Assembly (NCBI GenBank): GCA_900552115.1
Contig: URYP01000022.1
Span: 1-25,718, forward strand
Length of the DNA: 25,718 bases
Source: an uncultured Oscillospiraceae bacterium
GTDB taxonomy: Bacteria > Bacillota > Clostridia > Oscillospirales > Acutalibacteraceae
Direction of reading: 5' to 3'
Positions 1 to 7,438 of the stretch are shown piece by piece; positions within the stretch are counted from its first letter, which is position 1; each line of letters starts with the position of its first letter. The notes under the pieces are model-generated. The model had not been told where the DNA came from. It did not search any database and saw only the letters and a program-made list of their open reading frames with translations. Made by a program: the position numbers and the translations under genes.

Positions 1-206
1 TTGTCACGCCAGTGGCACAGCTGGGCAGCTATGTGCGGATCGGATAAACGCTGAAAGCATCTAAGCGTGAAGCCGGCCTCAAGATAAGATATCCCACTGA
101 GTTAATCAGGTAAGGTCCCATGAAGACTACATGGTTGATAGGCTGCGTGTGTAAGTGCGGTGACGCATTGAGCTTGGCAGTACTAATAGACCGAGGGCTT
201 GACTAA
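1..206 (+). rRNA. 23S ribosomal RNA, 3' end (partial)
   Basis: The window opens inside a large-subunit rRNA gene. The stretch contains the conserved 3'-terminal 23S signatures, including CTGAAAGCATCTAAGC, GGTAAGGTCCC and AGTACTAATAGACCGAGGGC. The mature 3' end is placed at about position 206 by comparison with the usual end of bacterial 23S rRNA; the exact base is approximate. The 5' part of the gene is outside the window. It is followed by 5S rRNA and tRNA-Asn, the usual tail of a Firmicute rrn operon. Confidence 0.95.
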
Positions 207-396
207 CGCATGTGAAAGGAAACAGGAGCTGGTTTATACTCGCCAGCAGAGAGTTTCGCTTTCGCGAATCAGCGAATCAGATTTGGCAGGAGCGTGTGAT
301 GAACGTACCCTGCATGGGATGCAGCAATGCATTCAGGTTCTTACCACTTTGCTTGCGCTTTATTCAGTTCTCTGGGTATGATCCAGAAAAGAATAA

Positions 397-512
<116 letters not shown>

Positions 513-665
513 ACAAAAGACAAGTAGTTGATGGAAACGTCAGCTACTTGTTGCATATTCCTCTCAAGGGCTTGTGAAACAAGGCCATGCGCCGTTTGCC
601 AGGGCATGGCGGCTGGCCGTTGGCGGAATTAAAAACAGGCAGGATATTCTGACAAGCGCATATAT

Positions 666-741
666 TCCTCCTTAGCTCAGTTGGTAGAGCATGCGGCTGT
701 TAACCGCAGGGTCGTTGGTTCGAGCCCAACAGGGGGAGCCA
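666..741 (+). tRNA. tRNA-Asn (anticodon GTT)
   Basis: A complete cloverleaf can be folded. The acceptor stem TCCTCCT (666-672) pairs with AGGGGGA (731-737, one G-T wobble), followed by discriminator G738 and a genome-encoded CCA at 739-741. The anticodon arm is TGCGG-CTGTTAA-CCGCA with anticodon GTT. The T arm carries GGTTCGAGCCC. It is probably cotranscribed with the rRNA genes upstream and ends at the terminator directly behind it. Confidence 0.97.
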
Positions 742-779
742 AAAGGAACAGACACTCGAAGGAGTGTCTGTTCCTTTTT
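741..779 (+). terminator. Intrinsic terminator of the rrn/tRNA operon
   Basis: A near-perfect hairpin with arms AAAAGGAACAGACACTC and GAGTGTCTGTTCCTTTT, a four-base GAAG loop and a run of T. It begins within the tRNA CCA end, so it very likely ends the rRNA-tRNA transcript. Confidence 0.88.
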
Positions 780-784
780 ACTTT

Positions 785-850
785 TCTGATAGGCTTGGAG
801 TAAGCACCCTGCGTTAATAGCCGCATCGGCTGTTCACTGGCTCAGGCACC
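785..850 (-). pseudogene. Degenerate tRNA-Asn-like remnant (antisense)
   Basis: Read on the minus strand, 806-826 matches the anticodon arm of the tRNA-Asn at 666-741 with one missing base and one substitution (plus-strand text ACCCTGCGTTAATAGCCGCA). The similarity weakens but continues on both sides into the D-arm region (ACTGGCTCAGG, 835-845) and the T arm. The missing base breaks the anticodon stem, so it is probably not a working tRNA. A second scrap, GCCCAACAGGGAGAGCC at 986-1002 on the plus strand, matches the tRNA 3' end with one mismatch. The alignment was done by eye. Confidence 0.45.
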
Positions 851-1367
851 GCCGCTGTCAGTGGCAGATACAGGCGGCGCCAGAGCAGGAAGAAACAAGG
901 AATCTGCACTTTGGCAGCAAGTGGAACGACGATGGTTTTGACAGGCGCGGGTCACGGCGTCTTTGCTTTGCAAAGGCGCTTGCGTGCCCAACAGGGAGAG
1001 CCGAAGAAGACGCAATGCCAGTCGCTTTCCGTCTTTCCTCTTCCTTTTAATCGCTGACTACCAACGCCCTCGCTCCCCTCCCTTTGCTGTGCTTTCTAGG
1101 ATACGATGGAAAGCCTGTATTTTTGCCCCGGCGACGTGTCTCTTACAGGACTGCAAAGACAAGTGTGATTCTTTAATGTTTCCTATTTTCTTTTCAATTA
1201 GCGCGGCTTTGATCGGCCTACTTCCTTTTGGCAACATATGTTTGGGGTAGGTAAAGCTTTGTTTATGCTTACGAGATCAATAAGGTATCTTTTATCCTCT
1301 TAAAATATGCTTGCTTCATTATTACCAGATATATGAGCCGATACGGTGCGACTTGTTTCTATCCAGA
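851..1367. other. Intergenic region without a convincing gene
   Basis: About 500 bases between the rrn/tRNA operon and the promoter at 1368. An open frame of 95 codons exists on the plus strand (963-1250), but it has no SD sequence, a low-complexity Arg/Pro/Ser-rich product and no recognisable domain. Apart from the tRNA 3'-end-like scrap at 986-1002, nothing functional is seen here. Confidence 0.5.
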
Positions 1368-1396
1368 TTGACAAAGTTGGCTCAAAGGTGTATAGT
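1368..1396 (+). promoter_or_regulatory. Sigma-A promoter of the Hpt/HD-GYP genes
   Basis: TTGACA (1368-1373), 17-base spacer, TATAGT (1391-1396): one mismatch to consensus in total. Transcription should begin near 1403, about 100 bases ahead of the Hpt start codon, leaving a leader that contains a hairpin (1446-1480). Confidence 0.75.
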
Positions 1397-1445
1397 AAAT
1401 ATATATACAATTAGGTGAATCCATTAGGACTCAGCGGATTATTTG

Positions 1446-1480
1446 GAAAGAACGGCTGTAACAGGTTCTTTCTGTTTTTA
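1446..1480 (+). terminator. Possible leader attenuator upstream of the Hpt gene
   Basis: Perfect 8-bp arms GAAAGAAC (1446-1453) and GTTCTTTC (1465-1472) are followed by TGTTTTTA. It lies between the promoter at 1368 and the SD of the Hpt gene. It could end part of the transcripts early or merely be a leader hairpin. No antiterminator or ligand-binding motif is recognised. Confidence 0.4.
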
Positions 1481-1501
1481 TGATAGAAAGGATTACTATA
1501 T

Positions 1502-1858
1502 ATGACTTTACGGGAACTGGCGGGGATATTGCCTCTGGATTATGATGGGGCTGTCGCCCGGTTTGGTGGAAATGAGGCTTTGTATGGTCGTTTTCTGAAT
1601 AAATTCTTGCAGGATGGCACATATGATGCTTTAAAACAGGCCGTTGCTGCTCAGGATTACGATCAGGTGGAACGGCAGGCACATACACTTAAAGGGGTGA
1701 CTGCAAACTTGGGGCTCCAGCGGTTAAGCGAGCACAGCGACCATCTGGTGCAGGCGGTCCGTCAAGAAGCACGGGATCAAATTATGCCTCTATTTTCGAA
1801 ATTACAGGAGCAATATCAAATCACAATAAGAGCCTTAACCCAATTGTCCGATGGATAA
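1502..1858 (+). CDS. Hpt-domain phosphotransfer protein
   Basis: A 118-residue cytoplasmic protein made essentially of one histidine phosphotransfer (Hpt) four-helix bundle. The diagnostic motif AHTLKGVTANLG is at about residues 60-71, with His61 as the expected phosphate acceptor. The rest is amphipathic helix without other catalytic motifs, as usual for stand-alone Hpt proteins. The ATG at 1502 is preceded by a GAAAGGA Shine-Dalgarno. The gene follows a strong promoter and a leader hairpin, and is 61 bases upstream of a REC-HD-GYP response regulator. The two are inferred to form a phosphorelay in which Hpt passes phosphate from an unlinked hybrid kinase to that receiver. No kinase is present in the window. 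Confidence 0.86.
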   Translation: MTLRELAGILPLDYDGAVARFGGNEALYGRFLNKFLQDGTYDALKQAVAAQDYDQVERQAHTLKGVTANLGLQRLSEHSDHLVQAVRQEARDQIMPLFSKLQEQYQITIRALTQLSDG

Positions 1859-1919
1859 ACAGGCATGAAATCTGCATAACCGGACGATGCTTCGGTGTAG
1901 CTGAGGGGGAGAGACCCGT

Positions 1920-2996
1920 ATGTATAAAGAACGGAATTGTCTGTTGATCGTGGATGATATGGAAATCAATAGGGCGATTCTCTGTGAGGCGTTTAAACAG
2001 GATTATGAGCTGCTGGAGGCCGAAAACGGAGAACAGGCGCTGGAACTTTTAGCAAGATACCCTGCCCGTATTGCGGCTGTGCTGCTGGATGTCGTCATGC
2101 CTGTCATGGATGGATTTGAAGCGTTGGAGCATATGTACACGGAAGGCTACATGCAAAAAATTCCGGTGTTTCTGATTACGGCGGATTGTACGGAAAAAAA
2201 TATACGCCGCGGGTATGACATGGGCGTGGTGGATACCATTGGAAAACCGATCATTCCTTATTTTGTCCAACGCCGGGTCAACAGCGTTGTCGAGCTGTAC
2301 CAGGCGCGGGAACAGCTGAGCGGCGTGGTACAGGTTCAGGAACAGGCGCTGGCTGAAAAAGCGATTGAAATTCAGGAACTGAACAGTTCCATAATCGAGA
2401 CACTGTCCACGGCGATTGAATTCCGGGATTGCGAGTCCGGCGGGCATGTGCGCCGGATCCGGGATTTGACGAAACTGTTTTTGGAAGATTTGAGGGAAAT
2501 CGGCTTTGAGGGCTGTGCGGTTACCGATGAACAGATTGAGCAAATCGCCACGGCGGCCATTATGCATGACGTGGGAAAAATTGCCATACCGGACAGAATC
2601 CTGAACAAGCCCGGCCGGTTGACGCCGGAAGAATTTGAAGTGATGAAGACCCATACGATCAAGGGATGCGAGTTGTTGGAGCGTATACCCAAAAGCCGTG
2701 ATAATCCGATATATCGGTACGCTTATGATATTTGCCGCCACCACCATGAAAAATGGGACGGCAATGGATATCCGGACGGACTGAAGGGCGAGCAGATCAG
2801 CATTTGGTCTCAGGTAGTGTCTTTAGCCGACTGTTACGATGCGCTGACCAGCGAACGGGTGTACAAGCCACCATATTCTCCGCCGGAAGCTGTCAATATG
2901 ATATTAAATGGGGAGTGTGGCGCATTTAATCCGACGTTGCTTCGCACTTTTGAAAAGTTGCAGGACCGTATTCGCCGTGCCAATGAGGAATCGTGA
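1920..2996 (+). CDS. Response regulator with HD-GYP output (probable c-di-GMP phosphodiesterase)
   Basis: 358 residues. Residues 6-125 form a receiver domain: acidic pair Asp12-Asp13, phospho-acceptor Asp57 in LLDVVMPVMDG, Thr87 and Lys109 in IGKP. A coiled-coil linker (about 130-160) leads to an HD-GYP domain: HVRRIRDLT near 176, His216-Asp217 in MHDVGKIAIPD, HHHEKWDGNGYPDGL near 274-288, and SLADCYDALTSERVYK. The metal ligands and the GYP signature are intact, so hydrolysis of cyclic-di-GMP is the expected activity. Start at ATG 1920, behind a GGGGGAG SD. It probably shares the transcript of the Hpt gene and ends at the terminator at 3030. The signal sensed cannot be told from the sequence. 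Confidence 0.94.
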   Translation: MYKERNCLLIVDDMEINRAILCEAFKQDYELLEAENGEQALELLARYPARIAAVLLDVVMPVMDGFEALEHMYTEGYMQKIPVFLITADCTEKNIRRGYDMGVVDTIGKPIIPYFVQRRVNSVVELYQAREQLSGVVQVQEQALAEKAIEIQELNSSIIETLSTAIEFRDCESGGHVRRIRDLTKLFLEDLREIGFEGCAVTDEQIEQIATAAIMHDVGKIAIPDRILNKPGRLTPEEFEVMKTHTIKGCELLERIPKSRDNPIYRYAYDICRHHHEKWDGNGYPDGLKGEQISIWSQVVSLADCYDALTSERVYKPPYSPPEAVNMILNGECGAFNPTLLRTFEKLQDRIRRANEES

Positions 2997-3029
2997 CGAC
3001 TACCTGTACAAGTTATTTAATAACTGGAG

Positions 3030-3061
3030 AGCGCTGGGGCAAAGCATCCCGGCGCTTTTTT
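3030..3061 (+). terminator. Intrinsic terminator after the HD-GYP gene
   Basis: Arms AGCGCTGGG and CCCGGCGCT (one G-T pair) followed by TTTTTT. It lies 30 bases behind the stop codon. Confidence 0.82.
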
Positions 3062-3418
3062 GACAAAACACCGGATTGGCTCAAGGAATCATCACGGAAA
3101 ATGCTTTAATTCAGGAGTTGCCGCCTCATATGTGGAACATTCAAAGGGGAAACGTGGCAAATCGATTCTCTTTAAAACGGTATTGGTAAAGGCTAAAAGA
3201 GTATGACGGGTATTTTAAGAAAAAGATGAATAAACTTGACATCCATAAATTGGATATTGAGTACAATCATTATCGAACATAAACAAAATCAATTGACAAT
3301 GATAAATCAAAAGAGTATACTGTGGTTAAATCGCTGGGGGCATAAGGCTTTTGCCGCATACACATGCGGACGAGAATAAAGCAAACAAATCTATCAATAA
3401 CAAGGGGAGTGTGCACGG
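3062..3418 (+). promoter_or_regulatory. Upstream region and promoter of the monosaccharide ABC operon
   Basis: There is no gene in these 357 bases. The clearest element is a promoter: TTGACA (3293-3298), 17-base spacer, TATACT (3316-3321), giving a start near 3328 and a leader of about 90 bases. A second TTGACA at 3236-3241 is followed by TACAAT (3262-3267) with a 20-base spacer, which is too long for a normal promoter. The leader ends in the SD AAGGGGAGTG ahead of the ATG at 3419. No riboswitch fold is recognised. Sugar control is likely but no operator can be assigned. Confidence 0.72.
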
Positions 3419-4534
3419 ATGAAAAAGAGACGATTGCTAGCACTGACCATGGCGGCGGCTATGACATTTAGCTTTGCGGCCTGTAACGACACAGGCAACA
3501 AGGACGACAGCAACAATTCAAGCGGTGGGGGTACGTCGGACAAAGCCAAAATTGGTGTTTCCATGCCGACAAAATCTCTGCAGCGTTGGAACCAGGATGG
3601 GTCCAACATGAAGGAACAGCTGGAAAAATCCGGCTACGAAGTCGATTTGCAGTACGCGGGCGACAATGAAATTTCCATGCAGGTCAGCCAGGTTGAAAAC
3701 ATGATTACCGGCGGCTGCGATGTGATTGTTATCGCCTCTATCGACGGCTCTTCCCTGACTGAGGCGCTGAAAGGCGCGAAAGAAAAGAACATACCGGTTA
3801 TCGCTTATGATCGCCTGATCATGAACTCGGATGCGGTTAAATACTATGCCACCTTTGACAACTATCTGGTGGGCAAAACGCAGGGCGAGTTTATCCGTGA
3901 CACGCTGGATCTGGAAAACAAAGACGGCCCGTTCAACATCGAGTTGTTCACCGGCTCGGCCGATGATAACAATGTCAACTTCTTCTTTGGCGGCGCGATG
4001 GATGTCCTGAAACCGTATATTGACAGCGGCAAACTGGTGGTACCCTCCAAGCAGACCACGAAAGACCAGTGCGCCACTGAGAACTGGTCCAGTGAAAAGG
4101 CCCAGTCCCGTATGGAAAATCTGATTTCTTCTCAGGGCTATGGCCCCAACAAGAAAAAGCTGGATGCGGTTCTCTGCTCCAACGACTCGGTTTCCCTGGG
4201 TGTACAGAATGCGCTGAAATCGGCTGGCTATACGGCGGATAATCATCCGGTCGTGACTGGTCAGGACTGCGATAAACCCAATGTTAAGAACATTAAAGAC
4301 GGCATGCAGAATATGTCCATCTTTAAGGATACCCGTCTGCTGGCCAACAAAGTGGTGGCCATGGTTGACGCGGTGGTTAAAGGAACCGAGCCTGAAGTGA
4401 ACAACACGACGGATTACGACAACGGAACAGGTAAAATTCCGTCGTATCTGTGCCAGGTTGAAACCATCACGAAAGACAATTATCAGGCTAAACTGATCGA
4501 CAGTGGTTATTACACCGAAGCGGACATTGCCTAA
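3419..4534 (+). CDS. chvE: Multiple-monosaccharide ABC transporter, substrate-binding lipoprotein
   Basis: A 371-residue sugar-binding lipoprotein. The N-terminus is a type II signal peptide with basic MKKRR, a hydrophobic core and lipobox FAAC (Cys22 lipidated). An Asn/Ser/Gly-rich tether (about 23-42) precedes a type I periplasmic-binding fold that begins KIGVSMPTKSLQRW and continues with GCDVIVIASIDG, IPVIAYDRLI and LDAVLCSNDSVSLGVQNAL. This is the ChvE/XylF-type family, which binds aldoses such as xylose, arabinose, glucose and galactose. The exact ligand cannot be told. ATPase and permease genes of the same system follow. The terminator in between should make this gene the most expressed, as usual for ABC binding proteins. 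Confidence 0.92.
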   Translation: MKKRRLLALTMAAAMTFSFAACNDTGNKDDSNNSSGGGTSDKAKIGVSMPTKSLQRWNQDGSNMKEQLEKSGYEVDLQYAGDNEISMQVSQVENMITGGCDVIVIASIDGSSLTEALKGAKEKNIPVIAYDRLIMNSDAVKYYATFDNYLVGKTQGEFIRDTLDLENKDGPFNIELFTGSADDNNVNFFFGGAMDVLKPYIDSGKLVVPSKQTTKDQCATENWSSEKAQSRMENLISSQGYGPNKKKLDAVLCSNDSVSLGVQNALKSAGYTADNHPVVTGQDCDKPNVKNIKDGMQNMSIFKDTRLLANKVVAMVDAVVKGTEPEVNNTTDYDNGTGKIPSYLCQVETITKDNYQAKLIDSGYYTEADIA

Positions 4535-4584
4535 AGTGTTGTAGTGTCCTTGGCAATCCCGTAAATCGGCTGTCAGCCGCAGAG

Positions 4585-4623
4585 AAACGGGCAGACGGCG
4601 AGCGCGTCGTCTGCCCGTTTTTT
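4585..4623 (+). terminator. Intercistronic terminator/processing hairpin between chvE and mmsA
   Basis: A very stable GC-rich hairpin with arms ACGGGCAGACG and CGTCTGCCCGT around a small loop, followed by TTTTTT. It should stop most transcripts after the binding-protein gene or protect its 3' end, so that the ATPase and permease are made in smaller amounts. Confidence 0.82.
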
Positions 4624-4646
4624 AATATGGATGGGAGGTTATTCCC

Positions 4647-6182
4647 TTGGCAGATATCATTTTGGAAATGAAAAACATTACCAAGCGATTTTCTGGGGTC
4701 AAAGCGCTGAACAACGTCAGCTTTGAAGTGGAGCGGGGCGAAATACACGCGCTGGTAGGCGAAAACGGCGCCGGCAAATCCACACTGATGAATGTCCTGA
4801 GCGGCACCTATCCCCATGGTTCGTATGAGGGCGATATCCTGTTTGAAGGCGAAACCTGTGAGTTTAAAACCATTAAAGACAGTGAGGCCAAAGGAATTGT
4901 AATCATACATCAGGAGCTGGCGCTAATTCCGTATTTGTCTATAGGTGAAAACATATTTTTGGGAAACGAGCGCGGCAGCGCAGCCCGCATTGATTGGGAC
5001 GAAACATACAACCGTGCAGATGAGCTTCTTAAACAAGTGGGACTGCACGAATCCAGCCACACGCAGATTAAAGATATCGGGGTAGGTAAACAGCAGTTGG
5101 TGGAGATCGCCAAGGCGTTGTCCAAAAATGTGAAATTGCTTATTCTGGATGAGCCGACTTCGTCTTTGAACGAGGCGGACAGTCAGGCCTTATTAGACCT
5201 GCTTCTTACCTTTAAAGAGCAGGGGATGACATCCATTATTATATCGCATAAACTCAACGAGATCGAATATGTCGCCGATAAAATCACCATTATTCGGGAT
5301 GGTGCCACTATTGAGACACTGGATAAGCGGACAGAAGAGGTTTCAGAGGCTCGTATTATTAAAGGAATGGTGGGGCGCGATTTATCCGACCGGTTTCCTC
5401 CGCGTGAGCCGCACATCGGCGAGGTCGTTCTTGAACTGAAGGACTGGACGGTCTATCATCCCCAGATCGAGGACAGGAAGGTCTGCGACGATATCAATCT
5501 GAATGTACGAAAAGGTGAAATAGTGGGAATTTCCGGCTTAATGGGCGCGGGCCGCACCGAGCTGGCCATGTCGATTTTTGGCAAAAGCTACGGGACGAAA
5601 ATCACCGGTTCACTGCTGATTCATGGGAAGGAAACACGCCTTAAGAATGTGCAGGAAGCCATTAAAGCGGGTCTGGCATACGTGACGGAAGACCGCAAGG
5701 GGAACGGACTGATTTTATCGAATCCCATACGGATCAATACCACATTGGCCCGGCTGGATAAAGTATCCAACCATCAGGTGATCGATCGGGATAAAGAATA
5801 TCAAGTGGCGGAAGAGTTCCGCGACGCGCTCAAGACGAAATGCCCAACGGTTGAGCAAAATGTGGAAAATCTGTCCGGCGGCAACCAGCAAAAGGTTTTG
5901 CTGGCCAAATGGATGTTTGCCGATCCGGATATTTTGATTCTCGACGAACCGACGCGTGGTATCGACGTGGGCGCGAAATATGAGATTTACTGTATTATGA
6001 ACCAACTGGTCAAAGAGGGCAAATCGGTCATTATGATCTCCTCCGAATTGCCCGAGATCCTCGGCATGAGCGACCGTGTATATGTTATGAATGAAGGCAA
6101 GATGGTCGCAGAGTTGGATAGATCTGAAGCGACGCAGGAAAAAATCATGGCCAAGATCCTGCAGTCCAGCGCGCAGAAATAA
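4647..6182 (+). CDS. mmsA: Multiple-monosaccharide ABC transporter, ATP-binding protein
   Basis: 511 residues with two fused ABC ATPase domains, the architecture of the RbsA/XylG/MglA class. Domain 1 has Walker A GENGAGKST (about 39-46) and Walker B LLILDEPTSSL; its signature region is IGVGKQQLVEIAKAL. Domain 2 has GLMGAGRTE in place of a canonical Walker A, as expected in this class, then LSGGNQQKVLLAKWM and ILILDEPTRGIDVG. The start is a TTG at 4647, eight bases behind GGGAGG; the residues ADIILEMKNITKRF that follow are the normal N-terminus. It lies 15 bases before mmsB and energises uptake of sugars delivered by the binding protein. Its expression probably depends on read-through of the 4585 hairpin. 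Confidence 0.95.
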   Translation: MADIILEMKNITKRFSGVKALNNVSFEVERGEIHALVGENGAGKSTLMNVLSGTYPHGSYEGDILFEGETCEFKTIKDSEAKGIVIIHQELALIPYLSIGENIFLGNERGSAARIDWDETYNRADELLKQVGLHESSHTQIKDIGVGKQQLVEIAKALSKNVKLLILDEPTSSLNEADSQALLDLLLTFKEQGMTSIIISHKLNEIEYVADKITIIRDGATIETLDKRTEEVSEARIIKGMVGRDLSDRFPPREPHIGEVVLELKDWTVYHPQIEDRKVCDDINLNVRKGEIVGISGLMGAGRTELAMSIFGKSYGTKITGSLLIHGKETRLKNVQEAIKAGLAYVTEDRKGNGLILSNPIRINTTLARLDKVSNHQVIDRDKEYQVAEEFRDALKTKCPTVEQNVENLSGGNQQKVLLAKWMFADPDILILDEPTRGIDVGAKYEIYCIMNQLVKEGKSVIMISSELPEILGMSDRVYVMNEGKMVAELDRSEATQEKIMAKILQSSAQK

Positions 6183-6197
6183 AGGAGTGTTGAGAAA

Positions 6198-7370
6198 ATG
6201 ACTAAGGTGAAGCAAGCTCTCCGCAAAAACACTATGCTGATTGCACTGATCGGGGTCATGGCGCTGTTCCAGGTTCTGATTATGATTATGGACAAAGGCT
6301 CTTTGCTGGATCCGCAGAACATTTCCAATTTAATCCTTCAAAACAGTTATGTCGTTATTCTAGCCACCGGTATGCTGATGTGTATTTTAACCGGCGGTAA
6401 TATTGATTTGTCTGTTGGCTCCATTGTCGCCTTTGTGGGTGCCATAGCCGGCGATTTGATTATTAATAAGAATGTCAATATCTATTTGACCATTCTGGTT
6501 TGCCTGATTGTCGGTATTCTAATCGGTGTTTGGCAGGGATTCTGGATTGCCTACGCACGTATTCCCGCGTTTATCGTAACGCTGGCCGGTATGCTAATCT
6601 GGCGCGGCCTGGCCAACGTCGTTTTGCAGGGCTTGACCCTGGCGCCCTTCCCGGACGATTTCCTGATGTACTTCTCCAGCTATCTGCCCGGCGACATCGC
6701 TCCGGAGCTGTCACTGCCTGTGACATTGATTGTGGGAGCGGTTGGCTGTGCCATTCTGATTCTGACAACACTGCTCAGCCGTGCCAAAAAACGCCGGAAA
6801 GGCTATAAGCTGGACAGTCTGGCAGGAATGATCGCACGTCTGGTACTCATCAGTGCGGTTGTTATGGCTGCGTCCTTCCAGTTAGGCCGGCACAAAGGTA
6901 TCCCGGTTGTTTTGATCCTGCTGCTGGTCATCGTTCTGGCTTATACATACTTTACCAATCGCACGGTTCCCGGCCGGCACCTGTATGCGCTGGGCGGCAA
7001 CGAAAAGGCTACCAAGCTGTCGGGTATCAACACCAACCGCGTTATGTTTTTCGCCTATGTCAACATGGCGTTCCTGTCTGCTGTTGCGGCGCTGGTCTGT
7101 GTGGCCCGCTTTAATTCGGCGGCACCTTCGGCCGGCAACAGCTACGAGCTGGATGCGATTGGCTCCTGTTTCATCGGCGGCGCTTCCGCTTACGGCGGAA
7201 CCGGTACAGTGGGCGGCGCGGTCATCGGCGCTATCTTTATGGGTGTTCTGAACAACGGTATGTCCATTCTGGGTGTAGACTCCAACTGGCAGCGAGTGGT
7301 CAAGGGCCTGGTTCTACTGCTGGCGGTCGTCTTCGATGTTCTCAGCAAAAAACGGGCCAAAGAGGAATAA
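6198..7370 (+). CDS. mmsB: Multiple-monosaccharide ABC transporter, permease
   Basis: A 390-residue integral membrane protein of the BPD_transp_2 class (RbsC/XylH/MmsB). It has about ten hydrophobic segments, the early LTGGNIDLSVGSIVAFVGAIAG motif region, and the family-typical YALGGNEKATKLSGIN loop followed by FIGGASAYGGTGTVGGAVIGA. An AAAGGAG SD precedes the ATG at 6198, 15 bases behind mmsA. The permease forms the sugar channel of the importer together with MmsA. The hydrophilic loop KKRRKGYKLDSL (about 198-209) is normal for the MmsB/XylH branch. The gene ends at the strong terminator at 7381. Confidence 0.94.
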   Translation: MTKVKQALRKNTMLIALIGVMALFQVLIMIMDKGSLLDPQNISNLILQNSYVVILATGMLMCILTGGNIDLSVGSIVAFVGAIAGDLIINKNVNIYLTILVCLIVGILIGVWQGFWIAYARIPAFIVTLAGMLIWRGLANVVLQGLTLAPFPDDFLMYFSSYLPGDIAPELSLPVTLIVGAVGCAILILTTLLSRAKKRRKGYKLDSLAGMIARLVLISAVVMAASFQLGRHKGIPVVLILLLVIVLAYTYFTNRTVPGRHLYALGGNEKATKLSGINTNRVMFFAYVNMAFLSAVAALVCVARFNSAAPSAGNSYELDAIGSCFIGGASAYGGTGTVGGAVIGAIFMGVLNNGMSILGVDSNWQRVVKGLVLLLAVVFDVLSKKRAKEE

Positions 7371-7380
7371 GTCGTATACG

Positions 7381-7420
7381 AAAAAAGCCTTCCGGCACTG
7401 AAGCGCCGGAAGGCTTTTTT
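7381..7420. terminator. Bidirectional terminator between mmsB and the beta-helix gene
   Basis: Arms AAAAAAGCCTTCCGGC and GCCGGAAGGCTTTTTT around a short loop, with A and T runs on both sides. It can therefore end the ABC operon on the plus strand and the convergent gene on the minus strand. Confidence 0.9.
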
Positions 7421-7438
7421 ATATGCCAATACAGGGGA

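Noticed and set aside
963..1250. 95-codon open frame behind the tRNA terminator
   Set aside because: No SD, low-complexity composition, no domain, and it includes a tRNA 3'-end-like scrap.
2049..2747. 232-codon antisense open frame in the HD-GYP gene
   Set aside because: The plus-strand product has every receiver and HD-GYP motif. The antisense product has no recognisable domain.
3236..3267. Second promoter TTGACA...TACAAT upstream of chvE
   Set aside because: The spacer is 20 bases, outside the normal 16-18. The promoter at 3293 is far better.
3518..4246. 242-codon antisense open frame in the sugar-binding lipoprotein gene
   Set aside because: Shadow of a strongly supported gene, with no promoter or SD and no domain.
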